Shown: positions 8,351-17,508 of the stretch, piece after piece | Layout of the letters: each line of letters starts with the position of its first letter | Numbering within the stretch: the first letter of the stretch is position 1 | DNA from: Streptomyces megasporus | GTDB lineage: Bacteria; Actinomycetota; Actinomycetes; Streptomycetales; Streptomycetaceae | Reading direction: 5' to 3' | Length of the DNA stretch: 64,000 nt | Assembly (NCBI RefSeq): GCF_000718985.1 | Contig: NZ_JODL01000015.1 | Span: forward strand, 62,001 to 126,000 | Program-made: the position numbers and the translations under genes | The notes under the pieces: generated by a model | Database searches by the model: none | What the model was told of the DNA's origin: nothing | Seen by the model: only the letters and a program-made list of their open reading frames with translations

Positions 8351-9775
8351 GTGGACATCTCCCTGGTGGAGGAGACCCCGTTCCGGTTCCGCATCGAGCC
8401 GCGGGGCCCGATGCGCGTGCCCGGTGTCGTGTTCGCGACGTCCGAGCTGCTGCCACAGGCGGCGAGCGGCGAGGCGCTGGAGCAGGTGGCGAACGTGGCG
8501 ACCCTGCCCGGCGTCGTCCGCGCGTCCTACGCCATGCCCGACGTGCACTGGGGGTACGGCTTCCCCATCGGCGGGGTGGCCGCGACGGACATCGACACAG
8601 GCGGCGTGGTCTCGCCCGGCGGGGTGGGCTTCGACATCTCCTGCGGCGTCCGGCTGCTCGCCGCCGACATCGACCGCGACGGACTCGAACCCCACCTGCG
8701 GGCACTGATGGACGTCCTCGGCGACACCATCCCGCGCGGCATGGGACGCGGTGGCCTGTGGCGGCTCTCCGGACGCGCGGAGATGGAGAAACTGCTGGTG
8801 GGCGGTGCCGGATACGCCGTCGAACACGGCCACGGCGTACCGCGCGACCTGACCTTCTGCGAGGACGAGGGGGCGCTGGAGGAGGCCGACCCGTCCCAGG
8901 TGGGGGCGCGGGCCGTGGAGCGTGGACTCCAACAGGTGGGCAGCCTGGGCTCGGGCAACCACTTCCTGGAGGTGCAGGCCGTGGACCGGGTGTACGACGA
9001 GAAGGCCGCGTCCGCCTTCGGCCTCCGCCCCGGCGGGGTGTGCGTGATGATCCACTGCGGCTCGCGGGGCCTGGGCCACCAGGTGTGCACCGACCACGTC
9101 CGCACCATGGACCGCTCGCTGGGCCGGTACGGCATCTCCCTCCCGGACCGGCAACTGGCCTGCGCCCCGGTCGACTCCCCCGAAGGGCGGGCCTACCTGG
9201 GCGCGATGGCCGCCGCCGCCAACTACGCCCGCGCCAACCGGCAGTTGCTCACCGAGGCCGTACGCCGCGCGTTCGCCACGACGGCGGGCGTGGGGGTGGA
9301 CCTGGTCTACGACGTCTCCCACAACATGGCGAAGATCGAGACCCACCGGGTGGACGGCGCGTCGCGCCGGCTCTGCGTCCACCGCAAGGGCGCCACCCTG
9401 GCCCTGCCGCCCGGCGACCCCGACCTGCCGGAGGAGATCTCCGAGGCCGGGCAGCCGGTCCTGGTCCCCGGCACCATGGGCACCGCCTCGTACGTGTTGG
9501 TCGGCGAGAAGGGGAACGACGCGTTCCACTCCGCCTGCCACGGCGCGGGGCGGGTGTGGAGCCGTCACCAGGCCCTGCGCGAGGTCCGCGGGGAGGCCCT
9601 CCGCGACGCCCTGGAGTCCAGGGGCATCGCCGTCCGCCCCTCCTCCTGGCGCGGTCTCGCCGAGGAGACGCCCGAGGCGTACAAGGACGTCGACGCGGTC
9701 GCCGCCGCCACCGAGGGCGCCGGCCTCGCCCACGTGGTCGTCCGTCTGGTGCCGCTCGGCGTCGTCAAGGGCTGA
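8351..9775 (+). CDS. rtcB: tRNA-splicing ligase RtcB
   Basis: A 474-residue RtcB, full length for the family. RtcB joins 2',3'-cyclic phosphate (or 3'-phosphate) and 5'-OH RNA ends using GTP and Mn2+. Visible motifs are [19 protein letters not shown], the metal-binding [12 protein letters not shown] with its Cys, [32 protein letters not shown] and the C-terminal [15 protein letters not shown], where the guanylylated His lies near HRKGATLA. The GTG start has GGAGGGAAG upstream. Grouped with archease and DUF2267, it forms an RNA-repair module. Confidence 0.96.
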   Translation: MDISLVEETPFRFRIEPRGPMRVPGVVFATSELLPQAASGEALEQVANVATLPGVVRASYAMPDVHWGYGFPIGGVAATDIDTGGVVSPGGVGFDISCGVRLLAADIDRDGLEPHLRALMDVLGDTIPRGMGRGGLWRLSGRAEMEKLLVGGAGYAVEHGHGVPRDLTFCEDEGALEEADPSQVGARAVERGLQQVGSLGSGNHFLEVQAVDRVYDEKAASAFGLRPGGVCVMIHCGSRGLGHQVCTDHVRTMDRSLGRYGISLPDRQLACAPVDSPEGRAYLGAMAAAANYARANRQLLTEAVRRAFATTAGVGVDLVYDVSHNMAKIETHRVDGASRRLCVHRKGATLALPPGDPDLPEEISEAGQPVLVPGTMGTASYVLVGEKGNDAFHSACHGAGRVWSRHQALREVRGEALRDALESRGIAVRPSSWRGLAEETPEAYKDVDAVAAATEGAGLAHVVVRLVPLGVVKG

Positions 9776-9909
9776 CCCCACCGGCTCGCGCCGCACCGGC
9801 ATCACCACAAAGCCCTGTCGGACCCTCCGACCGAGGTCGGACACGAGACCAGAGCCGGTGGAGGTCTGTCACGACCTCCCGTGGAGCCGTCCCGGGGCTG
9901 GTTCCGACG

Positions 9910-10548
9910 TCACCACCTGTCGTTCGTCTCCCACCAACCGGGAGAGCGCTCGGGCAGCTTCGCCGGCGGCGGCTTGAGAGCTCGGACTCTCGGCGTCGGC
10001 GGTGCCTTGACGATCGCGGGTTTCGGTGTGCTCTGGAGCGGTCTGGTCCCGACCGGCGACCTCGGCTTGGCCACACGCCGGGAGCTTTCCTTCACAGGGC
10101 CCTGTCCCTGCGGGGTCCTTCCGCGATCGCCTTGACGCGTGGACGCGGCCGAGGGTACGGCCCATCTCCCGCAGGAGACGCAACGCGCCTTGGCGTTGTC
10201 CATGACAACGCCACAGTGTCCACAGATCCAGAACTTCGACGGCGTCTTCCGCGGGTGCTTCGCCGCGCGAGGTCGGCTCGTCCCAGGTTTCTTCTCCACG
10301 GGCGCGCTCCGCCGCCTGGGGCCGCTCCGTTGGGACGTGGTGCGTGCCGACTGGTCCGTGCGCTCCGCGGCCTTCCGCTCCTTGCGCTGCTGTTTGGCCA
10401 ACTCTCGGCGCTTCTCCCGCTCTGCCTGTGCGATCGCGAGTTCCCGCGCATGCTGGTTGGCCCGGTGACAGTGGTAGCAGTAGTCGTAGCCGGGAAACGT
10501 CGGCCCACTGCATTCAGCGGCGGCACATACCCCTGCTCGCACGCCCAT
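9910..10548 (-). CDS. Small double zinc-ribbon protein, unknown function
   Basis: A 212-residue basic protein. Two Cys clusters are visible: an N-terminal one with CAAAECSG followed by YDYCYHCHR (about residues 8-35), and a second WICGHCGVVMDNAKARCVSCG (shown in part: CGHCG and CVSCG, about residues 110-130). Between them is a Lys/Arg-rich helix (AQAEREKRRELAKQQRKERK). The C-terminus is Pro/Lys-rich. I chose the ATG at 10548 because GAGGGGGG lies directly upstream. It resembles small zinc-finger proteins found in phages and mobile elements, but I do not recognise the family. The neighbouring tRNA gene could have been an integration site, although no integrase is nearby. Confidence 0.6.
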   Translation of the reverse strand: MGVRAGVCAAAECSGPTFPGYDYCYHCHRANQHARELAIAQAEREKRRELAKQQRKERKAAERTDQSARTTSQRSGPRRRSAPVEKKPGTSRPRAAKHPRKTPSKFWICGHCGVVMDNAKARCVSCGRWAVPSAASTRQGDRGRTPQGQGPVKESSRRVAKPRSPVGTRPLQSTPKPAIVKAPPTPRVRALKPPPAKLPERSPGWWETNDRW

Positions 10549-10955
10549 CCCCCCTCGGATGCCTTGCGGCCGCGCTGGGACAGCCCGACGGAGTCGTGCC
10601 GGTCCAGTGGCCGTTCCGATCGCCGACACCCGCGCTCCGGTGAGGGTTGGCGACTGACGGCGGCGACGTCCCGCAGGCCGCCAGGACAAGTAGAAGCGAT
10701 TTCCGCTGCCGGAGCCACAGGATTCGACAACTTGCCGTTCCTTTGCCGGCATCCGTCCGGCCGCCGGCCCTCCAGACCTGACGGCGGGTGGCAGGGTTCC
10801 GGTCCTCCAACCGTGCACGCCACGACCCCGCTCACACAGGAGGCCGTACGGCGCATGGGTGACGCTCTCTGGCCGCAGACCGAGACCAGGACCGAGACCA
10901 GCACGACCACGCAGGCCCACGCCCGGCTCCGTCGCCACAGGATCGGGTAACGGAG
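10549..10955. other. Intergenic stretch without a recognisable gene
   Basis: About 400 bp between the zinc-ribbon gene and the tRNA terminator. Open frames cross it on both strands, but none has a credible start with a ribosome binding site or any recognisable protein motif. It presumably holds the promoter for the zinc-ribbon gene. Confidence 0.5.
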
Positions 10956-10989
10956 AAGGGCCCAGGTCACCGGGGTGACCTGGGCCCTT
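10956..10989 (-). terminator. Intrinsic terminator of tRNA-Thr
   Basis: Perfect 16-bp stem, AAGGGCCCAGGTCACC (10956-10971) facing its complement (10974-10989) across 2 bp, beginning 9 bp beyond the tRNA 3' end. Confidence 0.85.
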
Positions 10990-10997
10990 CCAGGGTG

Positions 10998-11071
10998 AGC
11001 CGCCTGAGGGAATCGAACCCTCGACCTACGCATTACGAGTGCGTCGCTCTGGCCGACTGAGCTAAGGCGGC
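10998..11071 (-). tRNA. tRNA-Thr (anticodon CGT)
   Basis: A 74-nt cloverleaf on the minus strand. The acceptor stem is GCCGCCT/AGGCGGC, the D-arm begins AGCTCAG, the anticodon loop CTCGTAA gives CGT, and the T-loop is GGTTCGATTCC. CCA is not encoded; the discriminator base is T. Confidence 0.96.
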
Positions 11072-11154
11072 AGTGCGTGCGGCGGGGCCGCAGCGCGGTT
11101 AAGTCTACACAGTGTGCGGGAGTGCTCCGTACCGGATTCGGGTCCGGGCCCGGG

Positions 11155-12762
11155 TCAGGAGCACTTCGTCCCGTCCTTCGGCACCGTGCCGCGGATCAGG
11201 TAGTCGTTGATCGCCGAGTCGACGCAGTCGCTGCCGCGCACGTATGCCGTGTGGCCGTCGCCGTCGTACGTCAGGAGGGTCGCCGAGGAGAGCTGGCCGG
11301 CCAGTCCCTCGGCCCACTTGTAGGGGGTGGCCGGGTCGCGGGTGGTGCCGACGACCAGGATGGGCGCCGCGCCCTTCGCCTCGATGCGGCGGGGCTCGCC
11401 GGTGGGCTCGTGCTGCCAGTAGGTGCAGTTCAGGGCGGACCAGGCGAAGTTGCGGCCGAAGACCGGGGAGTGCTTCCGGAACTCCGCGACGGCCCTCTTC
11501 GCCTCGGCCGGGCTCTCGAAGGGGGCGGGGAGGTCGATGCAGTTCACGGACGCGTTGGCGTACATGATGTTGCCGTAGGAGCCGTCCGCGTCCCGCTCGT
11601 AGTAGTCGTCGGCCAGCGAGAGCAGCTCCGCGCCGTCGCCGTCCTTCATGGCGGAGGCGAGCGCCGTGCGCAGCTTCGGCCAGTAGTACTCCGTGTACAT
11701 GGCGTTCAGCACGCCGACGGTGCCCAGCGACTCGGTCAGCCTGCGCGACTCGCCCGTCTCCAACGGCCGGGCGTCCAGGCGCTCCAGGAAGGCGCCCAGC
11801 CGCCGCTCGGCGTCCTTGACGCTCTTGGTGCCCAGTGGGCAGTCCCGCTGCTTCACGCAGTCCTCGGCGAAGGCGGTGAAGGCGGTGTCAAAGCCCGCCG
11901 TCTGGTCGCGGTTGAGCTGCTCGGAGGAGAGCGAGGGGTCCATCGCGCCGTCCAGGACGAGCCGGCCGACGCGGGACGGGAAGAGCCCGGCGTAGGTGGC
12001 GCCGAGGTAGGTGCCGTACGAGGCGCCGACGTAGGTGAGCCTGTCGTCGCCGAGCACCTCCCGCAGGACGTCCATGTCGCGGGCGGCCTCCACGGTCGAG
12101 ACGTGGCCGAGCAGCTTGCCCGCCTGCTTCTCGCACCCCTTGGCGAACTTCTCGTAGGCGGCGGTCAGCTTCTCGATCTCGCCTTGGTCGTCCGGGGTGA
12201 CGTCGGTCAGGGTGTAGGCGTCCATCTCCTTGTCGCTCAGGCACTCGATGGGCTCGCTGCGCGCCACGCCGCGCGGGTCCATGCCGACGATGTCGTACCG
12301 GGCACGCACCGGGGCCGGGTAGCCGATGCCCGCCGCGAGCTGGACGTAGTCGACGGCGGAGCCGCCGGGACCGCCGGGGTTGACGTGCAGGGAACCCAGG
12401 CGCTTGCCCGGCCCGGATGCCTTCTTCCGGGTGACCGCCAGGTGGAGGTCCTCATCCCGGTTCGGACTGTCGTAGTCCAGCGGCACTCTGAGCTTGCCGC
12501 ACTGGAAGCCGGGGACACCGCAGTCCTTCCAGGTCAGCTTCTGCTCGTAGTACGGCTTGAGGTTCGCCGGGATCTCCTCCGGCAGCGCCTCCAGCAACGT
12601 GGCGTTCCGGGCCGCGCGGTCGTCCGAGAGCCGCGGGGACGGCTCGGCGGCGCTGGGGCTGCGCTCGGGGTCGGGAGCGCCGGAATCGGAGCATCCCGAC
12701 AGCAACAGCGCGGTCGCCGCGAGCGCGACGCCACCGGTACGGAGCAGACGCCTGGTGTCCAT
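11155..12762 (-). CDS. Secreted alpha/beta-hydrolase, tripeptidyl aminopeptidase-like lipoprotein
   Basis: A 535-residue lipoprotein. The signal peptide ends in the lipobox LLLSGC. The catalytic Ser is in VGASYGTYLG (G-x-S-x-G), the Asp in TTRDPATPYKW and the His in DGDGHTAYVR, in the order expected for an alpha/beta hydrolase with the C-terminal TAP domain of Streptomyces mycelium-associated peptidases (SlpD/SlpE, Tap). The oxyanion segment is VNPGGPGGSA. It is likely to trim short peptides from the N-terminus outside the membrane. I chose the ATG at 12762 because it begins the signal peptide directly; the open frame extends 25 codons further. Confidence 0.9.
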   Translation of the reverse strand: MDTRRLLRTGGVALAATALLLSGCSDSGAPDPERSPSAAEPSPRLSDDRAARNATLLEALPEEIPANLKPYYEQKLTWKDCGVPGFQCGKLRVPLDYDSPNRDEDLHLAVTRKKASGPGKRLGSLHVNPGGPGGSAVDYVQLAAGIGYPAPVRARYDIVGMDPRGVARSEPIECLSDKEMDAYTLTDVTPDDQGEIEKLTAAYEKFAKGCEKQAGKLLGHVSTVEAARDMDVLREVLGDDRLTYVGASYGTYLGATYAGLFPSRVGRLVLDGAMDPSLSSEQLNRDQTAGFDTAFTAFAEDCVKQRDCPLGTKSVKDAERRLGAFLERLDARPLETGESRRLTESLGTVGVLNAMYTEYYWPKLRTALASAMKDGDGAELLSLADDYYERDADGSYGNIMYANASVNCIDLPAPFESPAEAKRAVAEFRKHSPVFGRNFAWSALNCTYWQHEPTGEPRRIEAKGAAPILVVGTTRDPATPYKWAEGLAGQLSSATLLTYDGDGHTAYVRGSDCVDSAINDYLIRGTVPKDGTKCS

Positions 12763-12879
12763 GCCCCGGAGCGTATACGGGCCAGGGCCGAACGGGCGTG
12801 AGCCGCCGCCGGAAGGGGAAGCCCGCGCGTCAGTCACGCGAAGGGAGAGGCCCGCGCGTCAGTGGCGCCGCCGGCCGCG

Positions 12880-14088
12880 TCAGCCCGCGCGGAGCGCCAC
12901 CGTCATCGCCTCCACGGCGAGCAGCGGCGCCACGTTCCGCTCGATGGCGCGACGGCACTCCAACACGGCCTCCACGCGGCGCAGCGTCTGTTCCGGACGG
13001 GTGGTGGTGGCGATCCGCTCCACCGCGTCCCGGACGTCCTCGTTGGCGATGGCGACCGGCGAGCCGAACTGCCGGGCCAGCACATCGCGGTAAAAGGCCG
13101 TGAGGTCCACCAGGGCGAGGTCGAGGGAGTCGCGCTTGGCGCGGGTGGCTCGACTCTTCTGGCGGTCCTCCAGTTCTTTCATCACGCCGGCCGTGCCGCG
13201 TGGCAGTCGGCCGCCCTCGGAGGCGCCGAGCGCGGCGCGCATCTCCTCCGTCTCCTTGGCGTCGACCTCCTCGACGGATTCCTTGGCGTCCTCGTTCGCC
13301 GCGTCGATCAGTTCCTGCGCGGCCCGCAGGGCGTCCCCGATCTGTTCGATGCGGGTGGGGATGCGCAGGACGGCGGCCCGGCGGGCGCGGGCCCGCTCGT
13401 CGGTGGCCAGCCGGCGGGCCCGGTCGATGTGGCCCTGGGTGGCGCGGGCGGCGGTGGCGGCCACGTCCGGTTCGATGCCGTCGCGCCGGATCAGCATGTC
13501 GGCGACGGCGTCCACCGGCGGGGTGCGCAGGACCAGGTGACGGCAGCGGGAGCGGATCGTCGGCAGGACGTCCTCGACGGAGGGCGCGCACAGCAGCCAC
13601 ACCGTGCGGGGCGCGGGCTCCTCGACGGTCTTGAGGAGGACGTTCGCCGCGCTCTCCGTCAGCCGGCCGGCCTCTTCCAGGACCACCACCTGCCAGCGCC
13701 CCCCGGACGGGGAGAGTTGGGTGCGGCGCACCAGTTCACGGGTGACGTCGGCGCCGAGGCTGAGCCGGTCGGTGCGGACGATCTCGACGTCGGCGTGCGT
13801 GCCGATCAGGGCGGTGTGGCAGCCGTCGCAGAAGCCGCAGCCGGGCGCGCCGCCCAGCGCGCGGTCGGGGCTGACGCACTGCAGGGCGGCGGCGAAGGCA
13901 CGGGCGGCGGTCGACAGGCCGGAACCGGGCGGGCCGGTGAACAGCCAGGCGTGGGTCATCGCCGAGCCGGACAGCTCGGGTTCGACGCCGGACGCGGCGG
14001 CCGTGACGTAGGCGTCCGCGTCACGGGCGGCGGCGACGAGCTGCTCCACGACCCTGTCCTGCCCGACCAGGTCGTCCCATACGGCCAT
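12880..14088 (-). CDS. holB: DNA polymerase III subunit delta'
   Basis: A 402-residue clamp-loader subunit. The start MAVWDDLVGQDRVVEQL is typical of actinobacterial HolB. The P-loop region reads FTGPPGSGLSTAARA, with Leu in place of the ATP-binding Lys, as expected for the non-hydrolysing delta' subunit. A zinc module is visible at CGFCDGCH, and the sensor region LLKTVEEPAPRTVWLLCAPS is present. It works with DnaX and HolA to load the sliding clamp. It lies 122 bp downstream of tmk on the same strand. Confidence 0.95.
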   Translation of the reverse strand: MAVWDDLVGQDRVVEQLVAAARDADAYVTAAASGVEPELSGSAMTHAWLFTGPPGSGLSTAARAFAAALQCVSPDRALGGAPGCGFCDGCHTALIGTHADVEIVRTDRLSLGADVTRELVRRTQLSPSGGRWQVVVLEEAGRLTESAANVLLKTVEEPAPRTVWLLCAPSVEDVLPTIRSRCRHLVLRTPPVDAVADMLIRRDGIEPDVAATAARATQGHIDRARRLATDERARARRAAVLRIPTRIEQIGDALRAAQELIDAANEDAKESVEEVDAKETEEMRAALGASEGGRLPRGTAGVMKELEDRQKSRATRAKRDSLDLALVDLTAFYRDVLARQFGSPVAIANEDVRDAVERIATTTRPEQTLRRVEAVLECRRAIERNVAPLLAVEAMTVALRAG

Positions 14089-14210
14089 GGCTCCACCGCC
14101 CTCCTTCCCGTGTCGCGTCGGCGTCGTTCATTGTTCCGTACGACACCGACAACCGCGGACAGCCAACGACAACCGCCGGCAGCCACCGGCCGCGGCGCGG
14201 GATCCGGCGC

Positions 14211-17200
14211 TCAGCCCCGACCGCCCCGGCGGTGTCCCTCGTCCTCGTCGGAGTTCTCGTCCCCGACCCATTCCTGGCGGGGGCCGAGCAGTTCGTCGGC
14301 GAGGGTGGGCAGGTCGTCCATCGGCGTCTCCTCCGCCCACTCGGGGCGGCGTCGGGGGCGGCCCCGCTCGTCGACCTGCGGCAGTTCCCGCGTGCGCTCC
14401 TCCCCCTCCGGCACGTTCCCGCCGGCGCCGGGCTCCGCCGGGTGGTACGGCCACGGCGTCCGGGGGTCGCCCTGGGCGGGAGCGTCGGGCCGGACCTGCG
14501 GCAGGACGGCCGTCTCCTCGGCGTCCGGGCCGGACGGCGGGACGGGCGGCTGGGCCTGCGGCAGCGTGATCGTGTCCTCCGCGTCCGGCTGCGGGATCTG
14601 CGGCAGGACGGCCGTCTCCTCGGCGTCGGGGTCGGCGGGCGTCTCGTCCTTGCGGAGCGAGTGCCGCTGCTCCGGTCGGTCGTCGGGCCGGGTGTCGGGC
14701 CGGTCGCCGGGGCGGTCGTCCTTGCGGAGCGAGAGCCTGCGCCGCTGCTCCTCCTCGGCGGCCCGGCGGGCCTCCTCGGCACGGAGCAGCGCCTCCTCGG
14801 CCCTGCGCTGCTTCTCCAGGCGACGCTCCTCGGCCTCGGCCCGCAGCCGGGCCTCCTCCTCGGCGAGACGGCGCCTGCGTTCCTCCTCCTCGCGCCGGGC
14901 ACGCTCCTCGGCCTCCCGCCGGGCGCGCTCCTCCGCCGCCAGGCGGCGGGCCTCCTCGGCACGGAGACGAGCCTCCTCGGCCTGACGCAGTTCCTCGCGC
15001 CGACGGGCCTCCTCTTCCTCGCGTCGGCGGCGCTCCTCCTCCTCGGCGCGGAGGCGGGCCAGTCGCTCCTGGCGCTCGCGTTCCAGGCGCTCCTCCTCGG
15101 CCTTGCGGGCGGCCTCTTCCTCCGCGCGGCGACGGGCCTCCTCCTCGGCGCGCTTGCGGGCCTCCTCGCGGGCGGCGATCTCGGCCTCGGAGAGCGGCAG
15201 CATCCGGTCGAGCCGGTGGCGCACGACGGTGGTGATCGCCTCGGGTTCCAGACCGGCGTCCACCACCAGGTAGCGGGTGGGGTCGGCGGCGGCCAGGGCG
15301 AGGAAGCCGGCGCGGACCCGCTGGTGGAACTCGGTGGACTCCGACTCCAGCCGGTCGGGTGCCTCGGTGAACCGCTCGCGGGCGGTCTCGGGCGAGATGT
15401 CCAGCAGCACGGTCAGGTGCGGGACGAGTCCCTCGGTGGCCCAGCGGGAGATGCGGGCGACCTCCGTGGGCGACAGGTCGCGTCCGGCGCCCTGGTAGGC
15501 GACGGAGGAGTCGACGTAGCGGTCGGAGATGACGACCGCGCCGCGCTCCAGGGCGGGCCGCACCACCGACTCGACGTGCTCGGCGCGGTCGGCGGCGTAG
15601 AGCAGGGCCTCGGCGCGGTGCGACAGTCCGGCCGAGGAGACGTCGAGCAGGATCGAGCGCAGGCGCTTGCCGATCGGGGTGGCGCCCGGCTCGCGGGTGA
15701 CCACGACCTCGTGTCCCTTGGCGCGGATCCACTCGGCCAGCGCCTCCACCTGCGTGGACTTGCCGGCGCCGTCCCCGCCCTCCAGGGCGATGAAGAAACC
15801 GTTCGGCGCAGGGGCGGGGCGCGGTTCGGCGCCGCCGCCGAGCGCGTCGCGCAGGTCGCGCCGCAGCGGCACGCCCTGCCGGTCGTCGAGGCGGACCAGG
15901 ACCAGGGCGGCCACCGGCAGCAGCAGCGCGCCGACGAGCATCAGCGTGAAGGCGGCGCCGCCGTGGTCGAAGACGAAGTCGCCGTTGACGACCCGGTGCG
16001 GCCCGATGAGGGCGGCCAGCACGGGCGCGACGATGGCGGCGAGCGCGATGCCGACCCGGACGACCGCGTTCAGGTGGTCGGTCGTCCGGGCGCGGCGGGA
16101 CTCCTCGGTCTCCTCGTCCAGCAGGGTGTGGCCGGTGTTCGCGGCGACCCCGGCGGCCAGGCCCGCGAGCAGGAGCAGCAGCAGGACGGTCGTGGTGTCG
16201 GGGGTCAGCCCGGCCGCGAGCAGCGCCAGGCCGGTCAGCGCCGTGGCCAGGGCGAGCATCCGACGCCGGGACAGGGCGGGCAGGACGCGCGATGCCCGCC
16301 GGATGCCGACGCCGGTGCCGCCGGTCAGCGCGAGGACGAACAGGCCGAAGAGGACCGGCCCGCCACCGAGGTCGGCGGCGTGCAGCGCGGCGAGCGCCGC
16401 GGCGGCGGCGATGGCGGCGGCGACGCAGCCGCAGGTGAGGACGAGCAGCGGCGCGGCGCCGGTGCGGCCCTTGTCCACCGCCTTGCGCGCGCCCTTGTCG
16501 CCCTTCTCGACCGTGCCGATCCGGGGCCGGCGCAGGCCCTCCAGCGGGGAGCGGGGACGCGGGGTGGCGCCACCGGGGAGGCGCAGGAAGTACTGCAGGC
16601 AGATCGCCGCGGCGAACAGGCCCGCGGAGGCGTACGACGCCAGAGCCGCCTGGTGGGTGGTGAACCACGCGACGCCCGCGCCCAGCAGGTTGCTCACCAG
16701 CGTGACCGCGACCAGCGTCGCGGCGGCCAGCGGGACGGCGACGAAGCCCGTCCGCAGCCACAGGCGGCGCAGCGCGTCGTGGTGGTCCGGCAGGGGGCGC
16801 ACGGCGGCGCCCTCGGGCGGCGGCGCGGGCAGGAGGGTGGGGGCGGTGCTGTCCTTGGCCACGGCCCGGAAGCGCTCGGCGACGCCGAGGAGGAAGACGG
16901 TGACCAGCAGGAACGCGAACGCCTGGTCCGGGGTCCAGTCGATCCACAGCGGCGCGACGACCATCAGCGCCAGCCGCACGCCGTCCGCGCCGATCATGGT
17001 CCAGCGGCGGTCGAGCGCGCCGGAGGAGTCGGCGGTGAGCGAGGAGAGCGGGCCCAGCAGGACGGCGCCGAACAGCAGTGTGGCCAGCAGTCGGACGCCG
17101 AGGACGGCGGCGACGGAGAGGGCCACCCCGCGGTAGCCGCCGCCCAGGACGGGGTCGCCTCCCATGGCGGGCACCACGATGGCCGCCTGGAGCGCGAGGA

Positions 17201-17372
17201 GGATCAGGACGAGCAGGGCGAGTGCGTCGCCGACGCCGGCGGCGAGTTGCCCGCCCCACAACCGCCGCAGGGGGGCATGCCTCAGCAGGGCCCGTACGGC
17301 GCGCTCGCGGGAGTCCGCGGCCAGGGCGTCGGAGGTGGGGGGCACGACCGGTGGCTGCTCTGCACGCGTCAT
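14211..17372 (-). CDS. tmk: Thymidylate kinase fused to an MFS-like membrane domain
   Basis: A 1053-residue fusion. Residues about 30-500 are a multi-span membrane domain with MFS-like character. Residues about 525-735 are a dTMP kinase with P-loop EGGDGAGKSTQ, the DR(Y/H) motif ISDRYVDSS and a lid-like region. Residues about 740-880 are a long Glu/Arg/Ala coiled coil (EEARRRAEEE repeats), and the remaining about 170 residues are acidic and low-complexity. The kinase phosphorylates dTMP to dTDP. Long tmk fusions of this type are typical of Streptomyces. What the membrane part transports, if anything, is unknown. Neighbouring topA and holB also serve DNA replication. Confidence 0.92.
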   Translation of the reverse strand: MTRAEQPPVVPPTSDALAADSRERAVRALLRHAPLRRLWGGQLAAGVGDALALLVLILLALQAAIVVPAMGGDPVLGGGYRGVALSVAAVLGVRLLATLLFGAVLLGPLSSLTADSSGALDRRWTMIGADGVRLALMVVAPLWIDWTPDQAFAFLLVTVFLLGVAERFRAVAKDSTAPTLLPAPPPEGAAVRPLPDHHDALRRLWLRTGFVAVPLAAATLVAVTLVSNLLGAGVAWFTTHQAALASYASAGLFAAAICLQYFLRLPGGATPRPRSPLEGLRRPRIGTVEKGDKGARKAVDKGRTGAAPLLVLTCGCVAAAIAAAAALAALHAADLGGGPVLFGLFVLALTGGTGVGIRRASRVLPALSRRRMLALATALTGLALLAAGLTPDTTTVLLLLLLAGLAAGVAANTGHTLLDEETEESRRARTTDHLNAVVRVGIALAAIVAPVLAALIGPHRVVNGDFVFDHGGAAFTLMLVGALLLPVAALVLVRLDDRQGVPLRRDLRDALGGGAEPRPAPAPNGFFIALEGGDGAGKSTQVEALAEWIRAKGHEVVVTREPGATPIGKRLRSILLDVSSAGLSHRAEALLYAADRAEHVESVVRPALERGAVVISDRYVDSSVAYQGAGRDLSPTEVARISRWATEGLVPHLTVLLDISPETARERFTEAPDRLESESTEFHQRVRAGFLALAAADPTRYLVVDAGLEPEAITTVVRHRLDRMLPLSEAEIAAREEARKRAEEEARRRAEEEAARKAEEERLERERQERLARLRAEEEERRRREEEEARRREELRQAEEARLRAEEARRLAAEERARREAEERARREEEERRRRLAEEEARLRAEAEERRLEKQRRAEEALLRAEEARRAAEEEQRRRLSLRKDDRPGDRPDTRPDDRPEQRHSLRKDETPADPDAEETAVLPQIPQPDAEDTITLPQAQPPVPPSGPDAEETAVLPQVRPDAPAQGDPRTPWPYHPAEPGAGGNVPEGEERTRELPQVDERGRPRRRPEWAEETPMDDLPTLADELLGPRQEWVGDENSDEDEGHRRGGRG

Positions 17373-17508
17373 TCCGCCAGCCTAGCGGGCGGAAACACCG
17401 GAGCGACGGACCACTCCGAACACGCGAGCGATGTCGCCCGGTCCGTGTGGAACGATCCGCCGCGTTCGCCTCCCGGCGTGCCGTCCTCCCGACGGCTCAC
17501 CCCTCGGT

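Noticed and set aside
10998..11071. tRNA-Thr as a current integration site
   Set aside because: No integrase nearby and I found no duplicated tRNA 3' end.
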